Positions 34,812 to 44,085 of a stretch of 64,000 bases of DNA are shown here, in pieces; positions within the stretch are counted from its first letter, which is position 1; every line of letters starts with the position of its first letter. The stretch is from RUG12461 sp045657665 (GTDB lineage: Bacteria > Bacillota > Clostridia > Lachnospirales > Lachnospiraceae): contig JAZOTN010000020.1 of NCBI GenBank assembly GCA_045657665.1, forward strand, positions 217,652 to 281,651. The letters are read 5' to 3'. Below the pieces are notes generated by a model. That model saw nothing but the letters and a program-made list of their open reading frames with translations, was not told where the DNA came from and searched no databases. A program made the translations under genes and the position numbers.

Positions 34812-36674
34812 TCAGCCGTCTCCCAAATACCGGATACAGAGCATTGTGATATCATCCGACTGCTCCGCTCCCTGGACAAACTTCTCTATATCGGCAGTCA
34901 CCAGCTCGCATACCGCTCCGGCGATGCCATTTTCGCCTGACGGCTCAGGATAGTGATCTCCGAAAGACAGCAGCGAAAGCAATCGTTTTTCCCCGTACAT
35001 GTTCTCATCCGCATCTGTCGCCTCTGTCACACCGTCCGTATAGAGGAACAAAATATCGCCTTTTTGCAGTTCCAACGTATACTCTTTATAGATCATGCCC
35101 CCCATTGCGGCCAGCATAAGATTGGGCTGCAACTTTACATATTTCGCCTTTCCATCCCTGATCAGCACCGGCGGATTATGACCTGCATTTGCCGCATGAA
35201 CAATGCCGGTCTCTAAGTCGAGGTATCCCATCCATGCCGTGATAAAAAGATCCGCTTCATTCCCTTCACACAGCTTTTCATTGGCGATGGAAAAAACATC
35301 CGCCGGCGGCATGCCGCTCTCCGCAAGACTTTTGATCACGGACTTCCCTCTCATCATAAACATGGCGCCGGGAATACTTTTCCCGGACACATCCGCCACC
35401 AGAAAGCCCAGTGTGTCTCTCCCGATCATATAGAAATCATAGAAATCTCCGCCCACTTCCTTTGCCGCTTCCATACTGGCAAACAGTTCAAACTCATGAA
35501 AATCCGGAAAAGGCGGAAAAGTATTCGGCAGAGCCGATGTCTGGATCTCCTTTGCGATTGTAAGATCTGCATCAATCCGTGCGGCAGCCTCTTCGATATA
35601 GTCCTTCAGTTTGTCCACCGTAGTATTGATGTCCGTAGAAAGTGCATCAAATTCATAAGAATCCCGCACTTCCACCCGTTCATCAAGATTTCCGTCCGTG
35701 ATCTGTCCCAGAGCCCGGTTCACCTTCACCATATTGTTCACGATCAATCGATGGAGTAAAATGATCAGCGTTACGAAAAGAATGGTAAACACAAGAAACT
35801 CTACGAAGATTGTTGCACTCACGGTAATACCGACACTCTTAGCCGCTTCGCTCACAGGGTATACCCCGATCACATAACTTCCTTTGATCTGATTGATAAT
35901 GACGAGACTTGGCACTCCAAAAACGTCGCATTTTTCACCTTCATAAGAATACGTCTTCTTCGGATCCAGGGTGATCCCCGCGTTTGTAAGACTTTCTCCG
36001 GCATACTCTTCATGATAGCTGTTTAAGATATTCTGATCCTCATCGCAGACAAGCAGATATCCGTTCTGTCCGACCCTTCTGTTTCTCACGGATATTTGTG
36101 CTTCGTCAGCGATCGTTTTGTAATACACATCCTGTGTGATACCGACCTCAAGGAAACCGCTTCCGTCTTCAAAGCCTCTTCCTGCATATTTCATCAGAGT
36201 CGCGCTGTCATAGGAAACCTCCCGCATATCCTGGATCAGGGTATCCGAAGTGCCGATCAGGGAAAGAAACTCCGAAGCCTGCTCCCCATTATGCATGTCG
36301 TATCCGATATATTCCGGGACAGAAGACGCGATAATGATTCCGTCCGCATTGACTATATTCACTTCCGTGCCTTCCGACGGATAATATTCCTGAAGCATCG
36401 CTGAAAGCTCGTCCGGATCGTCTATCGTTGAAACAGAATTTAGACCTCGCATAAACAACTGATCGAGGAAACTGTAAAAAGCCAGATCTGCCAACTCATC
36501 AATATCGGTGCTGACATCCTCCACATTCTGCTGCACCAGCTCATATGTCTGATTCTCCGCACGTTTTGAAAGCGTCAGAAAAATCAGAACAGCCGATGCT
36601 ACGCATGCAGCCATGACGATCACGACCAGCCAGACTGTGATAATGAATGATATTTTTTTCTTCTTTGACTTCAT
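34812..36674 (-). CDS. Membrane receptor-type SpoIIE phosphatase (Cache-like sensor, HAMP, PP2C)
   Basis: 620 aa. Transmembrane helix at about 9-32; an extracytoplasmic segment of about 245 residues with dCache-like features (VNADGIIIASSVPEYIGYDM and GYLLVCDEDQNIL); second helix at about 284-310; HAMP to about 365; PP2C/SpoIIE domain at about 375-620 (AKEVGGDFYDFY, FLVADVSGKSIPGAMFMM, LFLYTDGVTEA, SDDITML). It should dephosphorylate a STAS protein in response to an external ligand; the nearest STAS gene is at 41480. It is followed by the 58-aa leader peptide and the lipoprotein, and preceded by a receiver-domain remnant that overlaps its promoter region. Confidence 0.92.
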   Translation of the reverse strand: MKSKKKKISFIITVWLVVIVMAACVASAVLIFLTLSKRAENQTYELVQQNVEDVSTDIDELADLAFYSFLDQLFMRGLNSVSTIDDPDELSAMLQEYYPSEGTEVNIVNADGIIIASSVPEYIGYDMHNGEQASEFLSLIGTSDTLIQDMREVSYDSATLMKYAGRGFEDGSGFLEVGITQDVYYKTIADEAQISVRNRRVGQNGYLLVCDEDQNILNSYHEEYAGESLTNAGITLDPKKTYSYEGEKCDVFGVPSLVIINQIKGSYVIGVYPVSEAAKSVGITVSATIFVEFLVFTILFVTLIILLHRLIVNNMVKVNRALGQITDGNLDERVEVRDSYEFDALSTDINTTVDKLKDYIEEAAARIDADLTIAKEIQTSALPNTFPPFPDFHEFELFASMEAAKEVGGDFYDFYMIGRDTLGFLVADVSGKSIPGAMFMMRGKSVIKSLAESGMPPADVFSIANEKLCEGNEADLFITAWMGYLDLETGIVHAANAGHNPPVLIRDGKAKYVKLQPNLMLAAMGGMIYKEYTLELQKGDILFLYTDGVTEATDADENMYGEKRLLSLLSFGDHYPEPSGENGIAGAVCELVTADIEKFVQGAEQSDDITMLCIRYLGDG

Positions 36675-36704
36675 GAAAACTTCCTATAAAGGCGGTAATT
36701 TGAT

Positions 36705-36825
36705 TGTGTTTTATATCTGTTGCTGAGCGCAGACAAGTTACCTTCATGCCATTTTCACGTAAAAGATTCTTCGCATTGGTAAGGCTGAAAAGTTCGTCAT
36801 CTACTACTGTTATCCAATAACCCAT
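36705..36825 (-). pseudogene. Truncated receiver-domain remnant
   Basis: From the ATG at 36825 about 38 codons match the start of the REC-GGDEF protein at 49413: ITVVDDELFSLTNAKNLL compared with VVVVDDESVSLTNARTIL, then GMKVTCLRS compared with GMKVSCLKS. Homology then stops and the frame runs into the phosphatase gene. It lies 8 nt after a hybrid kinase gene, the place where such a regulator would sit. The phosphoacceptor Asp is missing. Confidence 0.75.
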
Positions 36826-36833
36826 ATTACACC

Positions 36834-39353
36834 TTATGCTCGATCCAAGAGCATAAGAATCGTTCTATACGCATACTCCTCTGAGGCCTCCTGCAGTTTA
36901 TCGTATAATTCCCTGTGCTCTTTCGGAATCGTATACTCTTTCATTGTGTCAAATATACTGTCCAGCTTATCGCAGTCCATATCTGCGGCAGCCGCCCGGA
37001 TCTCCGCGAATATCCGTTCCATTTCCTCTTCATTCGCAATCCTCCCGGCCACCTCCTGCTCCTGTCCCTCTCCGATTTCAAAGACATCCTCCAGTGTCTC
37101 CTTGAACTGCCCGATCTTTTTCAGAAACTCTTCGTGATGTGACTTAATATACTCCGTGTCATGATTCTTTCCGGCGATCTCAAGCGACAGGGCAGCCTCC
37201 CCGAGTTCAAAGGCCCCAATGGTCCGAAATCCCGTTTTCAGAGCATGTACCTTGATCGTATAATCGGTTATGTCGTCGGCGGAATAATACGCTGTAATCT
37301 CCCCGACCCGCTTGTCAAGGGAATCATAGAACATTTTCAGAATCTTAAGGTAGTTCTCAGGAGAACCGCCTGCCTGGATGCCCGCATCAACATCTACGAT
37401 TTCAAGGCATGAAAGCCGCGATAATTCCTTCGGCAAAGCTGCTGATGCAGCCTCCTCCCCACTTTCTGCGATAGTGACCTTATCCGCCGGAAGATACTTT
37501 ATTAAGATTTTCTCCAGCATTTCGGAATCTACGGGCTTCGTCAGATAACCATCAAAGCCCTGTGACAGGTATTTCTCTCGCGCCCCGGAGATGGCATCGG
37601 CCGTAAGACATACCACCGGAACATTTACGTTCGGACCATTTTTTTGCGACCTCAGTTCCTTTAATGTCTCGATACCATTCTTTCCCGGCATCATGTAATC
37701 CATGAAAATGATATCGTATCGGTTTTTCCCCGCAAGCTTCAGAGCTTCATCACCGCTTATGGCCGTGTCAACCTGAATGAGGGTCTCTTTTAGAAGTCCC
37801 GAAACCACCTCCAGATTCATTGCATAATCATCCACCACCAGTATTCTGGCATCGGGGGAAACGAGTTTTCCCTGATGCCTGCTTTGATCCTTTTGCTGTT
37901 CCGAGGAAAGCTTCTGATAGTCCCCCAGCTCGTCCCAGGAGATGACGCTTTGCTCTAACAGAAAACAAAATGTGGAGCCCTTGCCATATTCGCTTTCCAC
38001 CATAAGATCCGAGCCCATCATATTAAGCAGCTTCTTTGTGATGGGAAGGCCAAGACCCGTTCCTTCAATGTTTCTGTTCCGCTCCTCCTCGATACGCTCA
38101 AACTTAAAAAAGAGTCTGTTTATATCTTCTTCCCGAATCCCGATCCCTGTATCTGTTACTGCGACCTTAAGCACCACCCTGTCAGACTCCCGGAATCTTT
38201 CCTCACAGGATACCTGAAATGTTACGCTTCCCTCCTTCGTATATTTCACGGCATTGGTAAGCAGATTCAGGATAATCTGCTTTATCCTTACTTCATCTCC
38301 CGAAAGCCTACATGGCAGAGTCGGGTCTATATCCGTCACTAACTGAAGCCCTTTCATCTCAGCTCTTACAGATATGATGTTTACCAGATCGCTGATGAGT
38401 TCGGAAAGATCATAGTCTGCCAATATCAATTCCATCTTTCCGGATTCTATCCTCGAAATATCGAGTATGTCATTTACGATACCCAGAAGCGAACTGCCCG
38501 CCCTTTCAATGTTCCCGGAGTGTGATAATATCCTCGGGTCATCCGCTTCGCGAAGGATCATCTCGTTCATTCCCAGAATCGCATTAATCGGTGTCCTGAT
38601 CTCATGGGACATATTCGACAAAAATGCTGATTTCGCCTCATTTGCGGCGATGGCACGCTCCGACATATCCGCATTCTTTTTGATATCCGTAAGATCGAAC
38701 AGATAAAGGAGAATGGCAAGACCGGCTACTGTGATGTTGACGCTTTCCAGTCCAAGGAAAAAAAACTGCATGACAGCTGCCGGAAGCGGAAGAATGGCAA
38801 AAAGAAGTAACGGCAATCTCTTATTCCGTGACAAACGCCCGTAATACTGCAGGATGACAGAAATAAACAAAAGCGCCACGATCAAAGGTATGGCGAAGTT
38901 CAGACCGATGGCAGGCCCCCGGTTATAGGAGTTGGTTTCGTCAATATAATAATATATTCCGGTAAAAGGCGAAAGGCAGGTGAGGGCAGCATCTACAGCC
39001 AGCAGCATATTTATGAGCTTAAACCGCTTAAGATCAGCAGATTTGCCCTCTGCCTCCCGGATCACCTCTTTCATGTACAGATTGACAGCAAAAAGAACAA
39101 TATCTACACAGATATAATCAAGAAAATTACTTAAAACAGCCATTCCTCTGGAGAAGGGTCCCGGCAGGCCGTCATATATCCACACAAGCCTTGTTGATAT
39201 AAGAAGCACTGCGGCTCCGGTCTCAAGAAAGAACAACGCCCTTTTCTTCTTTGAATCAAGCCCGGTCATCAAAGCAAGAAATGCCAGGATTGCACACATG
39301 CTGCCCAAGGAGAGTATGATATCAAGCTGAGCTGTCTTCATCGTATCCGACAT
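36834..39353 (-). CDS. Hybrid histidine kinase: 7TM sensor, HisKA, HATPase, REC, HPt
   Basis: 839 aa. Residues 1-215 hold seven transmembrane helices, similar in plan to those of the phosphatases at 9475 and 11478. HisKA with His250 (NMSHEIRTPINAIL), HATPase with N-box and 'TGIGIREEDI', then a receiver with Asp552 (IIFMDYMMPGKNGIE), and an HPt domain with His703 (YTIKVHALKTGFRTIGA). All parts of a multistep phosphorelay are in one chain. No intact DNA-binding regulator follows; the next gene is a truncated receiver, so the output partner was lost or lies elsewhere. Confidence 0.93.
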   Translation of the reverse strand: MSDTMKTAQLDIILSLGSMCAILAFLALMTGLDSKKKRALFFLETGAAVLLISTRLVWIYDGLPGPFSRGMAVLSNFLDYICVDIVLFAVNLYMKEVIREAEGKSADLKRFKLINMLLAVDAALTCLSPFTGIYYYIDETNSYNRGPAIGLNFAIPLIVALLFISVILQYYGRLSRNKRLPLLLFAILPLPAAVMQFFFLGLESVNITVAGLAILLYLFDLTDIKKNADMSERAIAANEAKSAFLSNMSHEIRTPINAILGMNEMILREADDPRILSHSGNIERAGSSLLGIVNDILDISRIESGKMELILADYDLSELISDLVNIISVRAEMKGLQLVTDIDPTLPCRLSGDEVRIKQIILNLLTNAVKYTKEGSVTFQVSCEERFRESDRVVLKVAVTDTGIGIREEDINRLFFKFERIEEERNRNIEGTGLGLPITKKLLNMMGSDLMVESEYGKGSTFCFLLEQSVISWDELGDYQKLSSEQQKDQSRHQGKLVSPDARILVVDDYAMNLEVVSGLLKETLIQVDTAISGDEALKLAGKNRYDIIFMDYMMPGKNGIETLKELRSQKNGPNVNVPVVCLTADAISGAREKYLSQGFDGYLTKPVDSEMLEKILIKYLPADKVTIAESGEEAASAALPKELSRLSCLEIVDVDAGIQAGGSPENYLKILKMFYDSLDKRVGEITAYYSADDITDYTIKVHALKTGFRTIGAFELGEAALSLEIAGKNHDTEYIKSHHEEFLKKIGQFKETLEDVFEIGEGQEQEVAGRIANEEEMERIFAEIRAAAADMDCDKLDSIFDTMKEYTIPKEHRELYDKLQEASEEYAYRTILMLLDRA

Positions 39354-39685
39354 AAAAATGAAACTCCTTACCTCTGTCTCTCTGACATTGTCACGGTTCC
39401 CGACAAACCCTTACGAAGTCTACAATATCAACATATTATCATGGTAATATGACATATCAGCTGTGTCAATTGAATCTGAAATATGACCTTAAATTCGTCT
39501 AATGTGACTTGTTTTATGCCTGTTTCATGTCTCTCTTTCAGGCGGGAAGGTACTCCCGATTCCCGAAAAGAAATACACCGCCTTTAAAAAGACGGTGCAT
39601 GACAGGTTCATAAATATTCTTCCTTTTACACCATACACATTCTGCTGGCGCAGCAGCTGCTTTTGTTTTCGTCTTTGTGTGATTA
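39354..39685. other. Intergenic region between radical SAM gene and hybrid kinase gene
   Basis: 332 bp without a gene. A weak stem at 39584-39602 (CACCG and CGGTG around an A/T-rich loop), followed on the minus strand by a T-rich stretch, may end the RiPP operon. A 7-bp inverted repeat, CATATTA-N6-TAATATG (39432-39451), and TTGACA read on the minus strand (39464-39469), 17 bp before TACCAT, form a poor promoter candidate for the kinase. One unpaired TGTGTCA heptamer (39462-39468) overlaps it. I saw no convincing small gene. Confidence 0.35.
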
Positions 39686-41005
39686 TTAAGTAGTGCTTTC
39701 TCTTTTTCTTACTTTAGCTTTTTCTGAAGCATAATAAGCCATAACAAATGCATCCTTATCATTTTTAAAATGGATACAGGTACGCTTTCCCTTCAGTCTT
39801 GCCTGCGGGCATCCGCCTCTGCAGACAGGGAGCCAGATACAATCCCGGCATTCCTCATCCGGCACGGGACCCGCAGTGTTCAGATACATAGTAAGATTAT
39901 CCGCATTTTCGGCACTTACTATCGGTCTTTTGACATCCCATGTCCGAACATTTCCGAAGCTTAGATTCGGCTTATCCATATCCTCCCAGCATTTATACAG
40001 GCGGCCAGCCTCGTCTATCCCGATGTAGGGAAGGATCTGTGATCCGCAATATACTCCGTCTCTTCCGAAATAATCCGCAAGGTTCCGGGATAACTCCAAA
40101 CTGCAGAGCCTCTTTTCCTCTTCCACCACCCGCGTCATCTGCCCCCGATTAACTGCCACAGTGCTTTCATGAACGATACCCGGATAATACGAGATCCGGT
40201 TTCCGGATTTTTCTGCCAGCTCCTCAACAAAACGCTTAAGAGGTTCTATCTGATCATAATTTGCACTATGGACATTATGCCGTATGCGAACTTCAAAGGG
40301 GAGCTTCCTGTCTCTCAGATTGGACACGATGCGTTCAAAGGTTCCCCCGCCTCCTGCAAGATGTCTCGTAACGTCATGATCATTGCCTATCCCATCAAGT
40401 GTTGTCTGAAGCTGACTGATACGGCATCTCTCCATAAGTGCCACGTTTTCTTCCGTAAGCAGATAGCCATTGGAAATCATCCGTGAAAAATAAGAAGAAT
40501 GATTCCTTTCAGCAAGATCAACAAGCCTCGTCGAAAGCGACTCAACCACATCCGAAGCCAGCAACGGTTCCCCGCCGTACCATGTGACAAGAAACCTTTC
40601 CGGGTTGAAATGCCTGATCAGTTTTTCCGCAAAGGATATGACTTCATCCTGTACTGAGGGTTCCATTTTGCCCGGTCTGTTATCTTCATAGCAGTACGGG
40701 CAGTCAAAATTGCAGGCCATGGTTGGCGCGATCGTAAGCGAAACGTACCCCGAGTTTGAACATGTGCATTTTCCCATGCTCGCGAGCGCCTCCAGCTCAT
40801 CAAAATCAACAACCATGCCAAGGCGTTTGAAATACGCAAGGACAGGATGGTCGTCATCAAGCTCCTCCGCAACGCTTAAAAGATAAGCTACAGGCTCCGA
40901 TAATTCAGCCATTGTCCCCGAAAAAAGATTGACGGCCACGAACCGGTTCTCTTGCGGCAGCTGCGATATCAGATTATAGCGTGATAAATGCCAGCATGTC
41001 TTCAT
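39686..41005 (-). CDS. Radical SAM/SPASM peptide maturase
   Basis: 439 aa from the ATG at 41005, which overlaps the precursor stop by 4 nt (ATGA); a frame from 41026 would overlap the precursor core. Radical SAM motif Cys98-x3-Cys102-x2-Cys105 in 'ACNFDCPYCYED', then 'WYGGEPLL'. The C-terminal Cys-rich SPASM region has 'VYCGSQ', 'LYKCWEDMDKP' and 'CRDCIWLPVCRGGC', for two auxiliary Fe-S clusters. Such enzymes form thioether or carbon-carbon links in ribosomal peptides. The tight coupling to the 59-aa precursor at 41002 makes that peptide its substrate. Confidence 0.93.
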   Translation of the reverse strand: MKTCWHLSRYNLISQLPQENRFVAVNLFSGTMAELSEPVAYLLSVAEELDDDHPVLAYFKRLGMVVDFDELEALASMGKCTCSNSGYVSLTIAPTMACNFDCPYCYEDNRPGKMEPSVQDEVISFAEKLIRHFNPERFLVTWYGGEPLLASDVVESLSTRLVDLAERNHSSYFSRMISNGYLLTEENVALMERCRISQLQTTLDGIGNDHDVTRHLAGGGGTFERIVSNLRDRKLPFEVRIRHNVHSANYDQIEPLKRFVEELAEKSGNRISYYPGIVHESTVAVNRGQMTRVVEEEKRLCSLELSRNLADYFGRDGVYCGSQILPYIGIDEAGRLYKCWEDMDKPNLSFGNVRTWDVKRPIVSAENADNLTMYLNTAGPVPDEECRDCIWLPVCRGGCPQARLKGKRTCIHFKNDKDAFVMAYYASEKAKVRKRESTT

Positions 41006-41181
41006 GCCATCCAACCGCACCCCCACATATCAAATCCTCCGGATACGATCTCTACGATCTCGTCACTCAATTCTCCGCCGTACTCCTTCAGAAGTGCATC
41101 TGCCTCTTCCCTGCTTTTGCATGCTTTCAGTTTGTTTTTCAGTTCCTCATCAAGATTTTCAAAAGCTTTCTTCTCATCCAT
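41002..41181 (-). CDS. RiPP precursor peptide with double-glycine leader and Cys/Trp core
   Basis: 59 aa from the ATG at 41181, preceded by GGAAAGG. The leader (LDEELKNKLKACKSREEADA, then ELSDEIVEIVSGG) is Nif11/NHLP-like and ends at a GG site. The predicted core is FDMWGCGWMA: ten residues with one Cys and two Trp. A single Cys limits thioether chemistry to one bridge to another residue, as in ranthipeptides or sactipeptides. The stop codon overlaps the start of the radical SAM gene. Exporter and C39 protease candidates lie at 41797-46267. Confidence 0.85.
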   Translation of the reverse strand: MDEKKAFENLDEELKNKLKACKSREEADALLKEYGGELSDEIVEIVSGGFDMWGCGWMA

Positions 41182-41186
41182 AGTTG

Positions 41187-41315
41187 TTACCTTTCCTTTC
41201 CGTCCGCAAGCTCCATCAGCTCGTCCATTGTCTTGCACTGCTTTGCCTTCTCCTTCAGCTCGTCACTCAGGTTGTCATAGATGCCCTTCAATGCTTCCTT
41301 CGTTTTTTCATCCAT
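41187..41315 (-). CDS. Leader-only peptide related to the RiPP precursor
   Basis: 42 aa from the ATG at 41315. The sequence 'LSDELKEKAKQCKTMDELME' has the same pattern as the N-terminal part of the leaders at 34597 and 41002, but the chain ends in DGKER before any GG site or core. It lies 5 nt upstream of the true precursor. It may be a truncated paralogue, or a short peptide that competes for the leader-binding site of the maturase or protease. No RNA or ribosome data can be seen here. Confidence 0.6.
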   Translation of the reverse strand: MDEKTKEALKGIYDNLSDELKEKAKQCKTMDELMELADGKER

Positions 41316-41416
41316 AATCGTCACCTTCCTTTCCGCCGTCTCCGGCATTATATGATTTATAAAATGCTGTTTTTCCCATCCTCGTCACTCCAATGATCCT
41401 TTTTACTCATTGAAAC

Positions 41417-41460
41417 TACACATCTGTTAAGATGCACTTCCCCCAAAAAAGCATCATGTT
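41417..41460 (-). promoter_or_regulatory. Conserved GCATCTTAACAGAT motif upstream of RiPP precursors
   Basis: The plus strand reads ATCTGTTAAGATGCACTTCC (41422-41441) followed by an A-rich run. The block matches the site at 47248 for about 15 consecutive bases and partly beyond. It is about 107 nt upstream of the first leader ORF. Candidate promoter or operator for the ECF sigma factor at 46517. Confidence 0.45.
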
Positions 41461-41479
41461 TCCAAAAAAGTTTTTTGTA

Positions 41480-41782
41480 TCAGAGTGCCTCTATATCCAG
41501 GGCATCCGCCATTCCGGTAAAGGTAAAGACCTCCATCACAGGTTCTGTAACATTGATAATCTTCATGCTTCCCTGCTTTTTCATGACCTTTGCAGCGGAA
41601 AGGAGGACGCGGAGACCGGCCGATGCCATGTAATCCAGCTTCTCAAAATCGAATACCAGTTCCGTAACGCCGCTGATATTGTTCTTTACCGCCTTTTCCA
41701 TCTCCGGTGCGGAAGTAGCCCCAAGCTTCCCTTCCAGTGCAACCGTGAGTTTTTCTCCTTCTTTGTTTGTTGTGACTGTCAT
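41480..41782 (-). CDS. STAS-domain antagonist-type protein at the end of the export operon
   Basis: 100 aa, a single STAS domain with acceptor loop LDYMASAGLRVL; Ser54 is in the position phosphorylated in RsbV/SpoIIAA. It starts 14 nt after the ABC exporter gene at 41797. No dedicated RsbW-like kinase is adjacent; the only one in the window is the fusion at 9475. The receptor phosphatase at 34812 is a likely partner. STAS and PP2C genes beside peptide-export systems suggest control of export or maturation rather than of a group IV sigma factor. Confidence 0.9.
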   Translation of the reverse strand: MTVTTNKEGEKLTVALEGKLGATSAPEMEKAVKNNISGVTELVFDFEKLDYMASAGLRVLLSAAKVMKKQGSMKIINVTEPVMEVFTFTGMADALDIEAL

Positions 41783-41796
41783 AGTAATTTCCTCCT

Positions 41797-43980
41797 CTAT
41801 ATGTCAGTTCTCTGTCTTTCCACCAGCTCTGCAAAAAAACCGTTCTTTGCGATCAGCTCGTCATAAGTTCCGTCCTCAATGATATGCCCTTTATCAAGAA
41901 CAATGATCCGATCACATTGTTTGATCGTTGACAGACGATGCGCGATCACGATACGGGTACATTTCAGCTTCTCCAAAGATTCCGAAACAGTCTTCTGCGT
42001 AATGTTATCAAGTGCGCTTGTTGCCTCGTCAAACATCAATATCCGCGGCTTCGGCGCTATGGCTCTTGCAATGAGAAGCCGCTGCCTCTGCCCTCCGGAA
42101 ATCCCTCCCTGTCCTTCCGAGATCAGGGTAAACATCCCCATGGGCATGGCGCGGATATCATCCGCAAACCCGGCCATTTCCGCAGCCTCCCACGCCTCAT
42201 CCAGCGTGAGTCTCGGATTATTGATCACGATATTGGAGTAGATATCCCCCGTAAAAAGCTTCCCGTTCTGCATCACCGAACCGATCTTCCTGCGAAGGGA
42301 CTTCAGATCCATACGCTCCATGTCCTTTCCATCGTAGAAGACAGCTCCCCTTTGCGGCTTTTCAAAGCCAAGGAGAATCCGCATCAGCGTCGATTTTCCA
42401 CAGCCTGTCTTTCCGACAATGGCCACGTACTGGCCGGAGCTGATCTTCAAGGAAATCCCGTCGAGGACGTTCGGCATATTCGGATTGTAGGTAAACGTCA
42501 CGTTGTTGAGCTCTATGCCGCCCATCAGCCGCTCCACTACCTGCTTCTCCTCCGCGATCTCAGGCTCCGTCTCCAGAATCGGCTTTGCCATTTCAAGAAT
42601 CGGTTCGATCTGTGCTGCCGTGATCGCCACGCCTGCAAGCAGGGTAAAGGCGCCGCTCACCATCCCATAAGCCGCGTTAAACGCATAGTATTCGGAAACG
42701 GAAACGCCGCTCCTTATCGCTGCATAATAAATCGCGATCGTCCCGAGCAGCGTGATCACAACTGTAATCGCCGGATTCACCTTGAGCAGGAGCGGCGGAT
42801 CATAGAGGAGCTGCGCACTCTTACTGTATGTCCTGCCCCAGCGGGCAAAAGCTCTCTTTTCCGCACCGGAGAGCTTAATCTTCTGGATCCCGGAGATCAT
42901 CGCATAGGACATGCCGCTTTCCCTGGTGGCATATTCCATCTGCTGTCTGGTAATCCGCACCTGCCAAAGTGCAGAAAGGATTGAAACCAGTGTGGTCAAG
43001 ATGATGACGATCACTGCCGGTACCACAAGCGCCGGTGCATACAGAAAAATCTGCGAAAGATAGGCGAGGGAAAACAGCGCAGTCAGACCTGTGGTAAAAA
43101 TGACCTTAAGAAGCTCCTTCACGAGGGTATTCACCATTCCTGCGCGACTGGCAAGTTCGCCGGCGCCATAATCTTTGAAAAAGTCCGCCGGTAGCGAAAG
43201 GATCCGCATCATGACCGCCGCCTCCGTTGACACGCCGGCATGCAGGGTCAGTCTGGACACCAGCATATCATTAATACTTTTCAACAGCAGCGCACTGAGC
43301 GATGATGTAATGAGAAAAACCGCGACGGCAATCAGCGCACGATAGCTTCCTGATGGAACGACACTTGAAAACAGCAGTTCATTCATTTTCGGCGCAATAA
43401 AACCGATCAGTGTCACAAGAAGGGTCGCCAGCAGAATCAGAAAGACATCTTCCGCCGTGATGTTCCCCAGGATATGCCGCAGCAATCCCTTCATGCCAAC
43501 CTTTCCTTCCGGGAAAGGCTTATAGAACGCCACCGCCTCCTTATCAAGAAGCCCTTCGTTTTTATGATTGATCCTGATGTGGTTTCCGGACTTTCCATCC
43601 ATCAGAACGTATCCGGACATTCCTTTGGGAATCAGCGCGACAACGCTACCGTCTTCCTTCAAAGTCCCCAGCATCGGACCTGCCGCATCCCTGCGCCACC
43701 CTTTTTCCAGAGAAACGTTGCGCCGCATGATCCCGTGAGGCCGGAGAAGATACTCCAGCGTCTCATTCATATCGGTGATGGAATCCGGCACTTCCCGAGG
43801 CTTGATGTGATAGCATTTTAAGATCTCGCTGATCGCATCCGTCGCCGCCTGCCGCTGGTCATTCATGGCGGCGGAAAGACGGCTCCCCATGATGATGCCT
43901 GCGGCTCTTACAAAGGAATCCTCGAAAGCCTCGTTATCAGCCCGCATTCTGTCTTTTATCTGTTCGTCAAACCACCCCAT
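41797..43980 (-). CDS. NHLP-type ABC exporter, permease/ATPase without C39 domain
   Basis: 727 aa. The N-terminal 180 residues are a soluble domain, followed by about six transmembrane helices (about 190-450) and an ABC ATPase (Walker A GKTGCGKSTLMRIL, signature 'ISGGQRQRLLIARA', Walker B 'RILMFDEATSALD', His switch 'VIAHRLSTI'). Size and order match the second transporter subunit of NHLM/NHLP bacteriocin systems, which lacks the peptidase. It should pair with the peptidase-containing subunit encoded just upstream, which is frameshifted. Confidence 0.9.
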   Translation of the reverse strand: MGWFDEQIKDRMRADNEAFEDSFVRAAGIIMGSRLSAAMNDQRQAATDAISEILKCYHIKPREVPDSITDMNETLEYLLRPHGIMRRNVSLEKGWRRDAAGPMLGTLKEDGSVVALIPKGMSGYVLMDGKSGNHIRINHKNEGLLDKEAVAFYKPFPEGKVGMKGLLRHILGNITAEDVFLILLATLLVTLIGFIAPKMNELLFSSVVPSGSYRALIAVAVFLITSSLSALLLKSINDMLVSRLTLHAGVSTEAAVMMRILSLPADFFKDYGAGELASRAGMVNTLVKELLKVIFTTGLTALFSLAYLSQIFLYAPALVVPAVIVIILTTLVSILSALWQVRITRQQMEYATRESGMSYAMISGIQKIKLSGAEKRAFARWGRTYSKSAQLLYDPPLLLKVNPAITVVITLLGTIAIYYAAIRSGVSVSEYYAFNAAYGMVSGAFTLLAGVAITAAQIEPILEMAKPILETEPEIAEEKQVVERLMGGIELNNVTFTYNPNMPNVLDGISLKISSGQYVAIVGKTGCGKSTLMRILLGFEKPQRGAVFYDGKDMERMDLKSLRRKIGSVMQNGKLFTGDIYSNIVINNPRLTLDEAWEAAEMAGFADDIRAMPMGMFTLISEGQGGISGGQRQRLLIARAIAPKPRILMFDEATSALDNITQKTVSESLEKLKCTRIVIAHRLSTIKQCDRIIVLDKGHIIEDGTYDELIAKNGFFAELVERQRTDI

Positions 43981-44053
43981 CGTCGTCTCGGGCTACGCTT
44001 CTGCTCAAACCTCGCAAGCTCGGTTCTCGCTAACACTTCGCCACTCCTCCTCT

Positions 44054-44077
44054 TCGGCGAAAGCAGGCTTTCGCCGA
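44054..44077. other. Perfect 10-bp hairpin between the two exporter genes
   Basis: TCGGCGAAAG-cagg-CTTTCGCCGA in the 105-nt gap between 44086 and 43980. There is no U-tract, and the downstream gene clearly belongs to the operon, so it is more likely a processing or stabilising stem than a terminator. The start at 43980 lacks a strong ribosome binding site. Confidence 0.5.
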
Positions 44078-44085
44078 TTATATCA

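Noticed and set aside
41006..41026. Upstream ATG at 41026 as the radical SAM start
   Set aside because: It would overlap the precursor core by 25 nt, while the ATG at 41005 gives a standard ATGA overlap and a typical N-terminus.
44054..44077. Rho-independent terminator between exporter genes
   Set aside because: The stem is perfect but lacks a U-tract on the transcribed strand, and the following gene is an obligate partner subunit.
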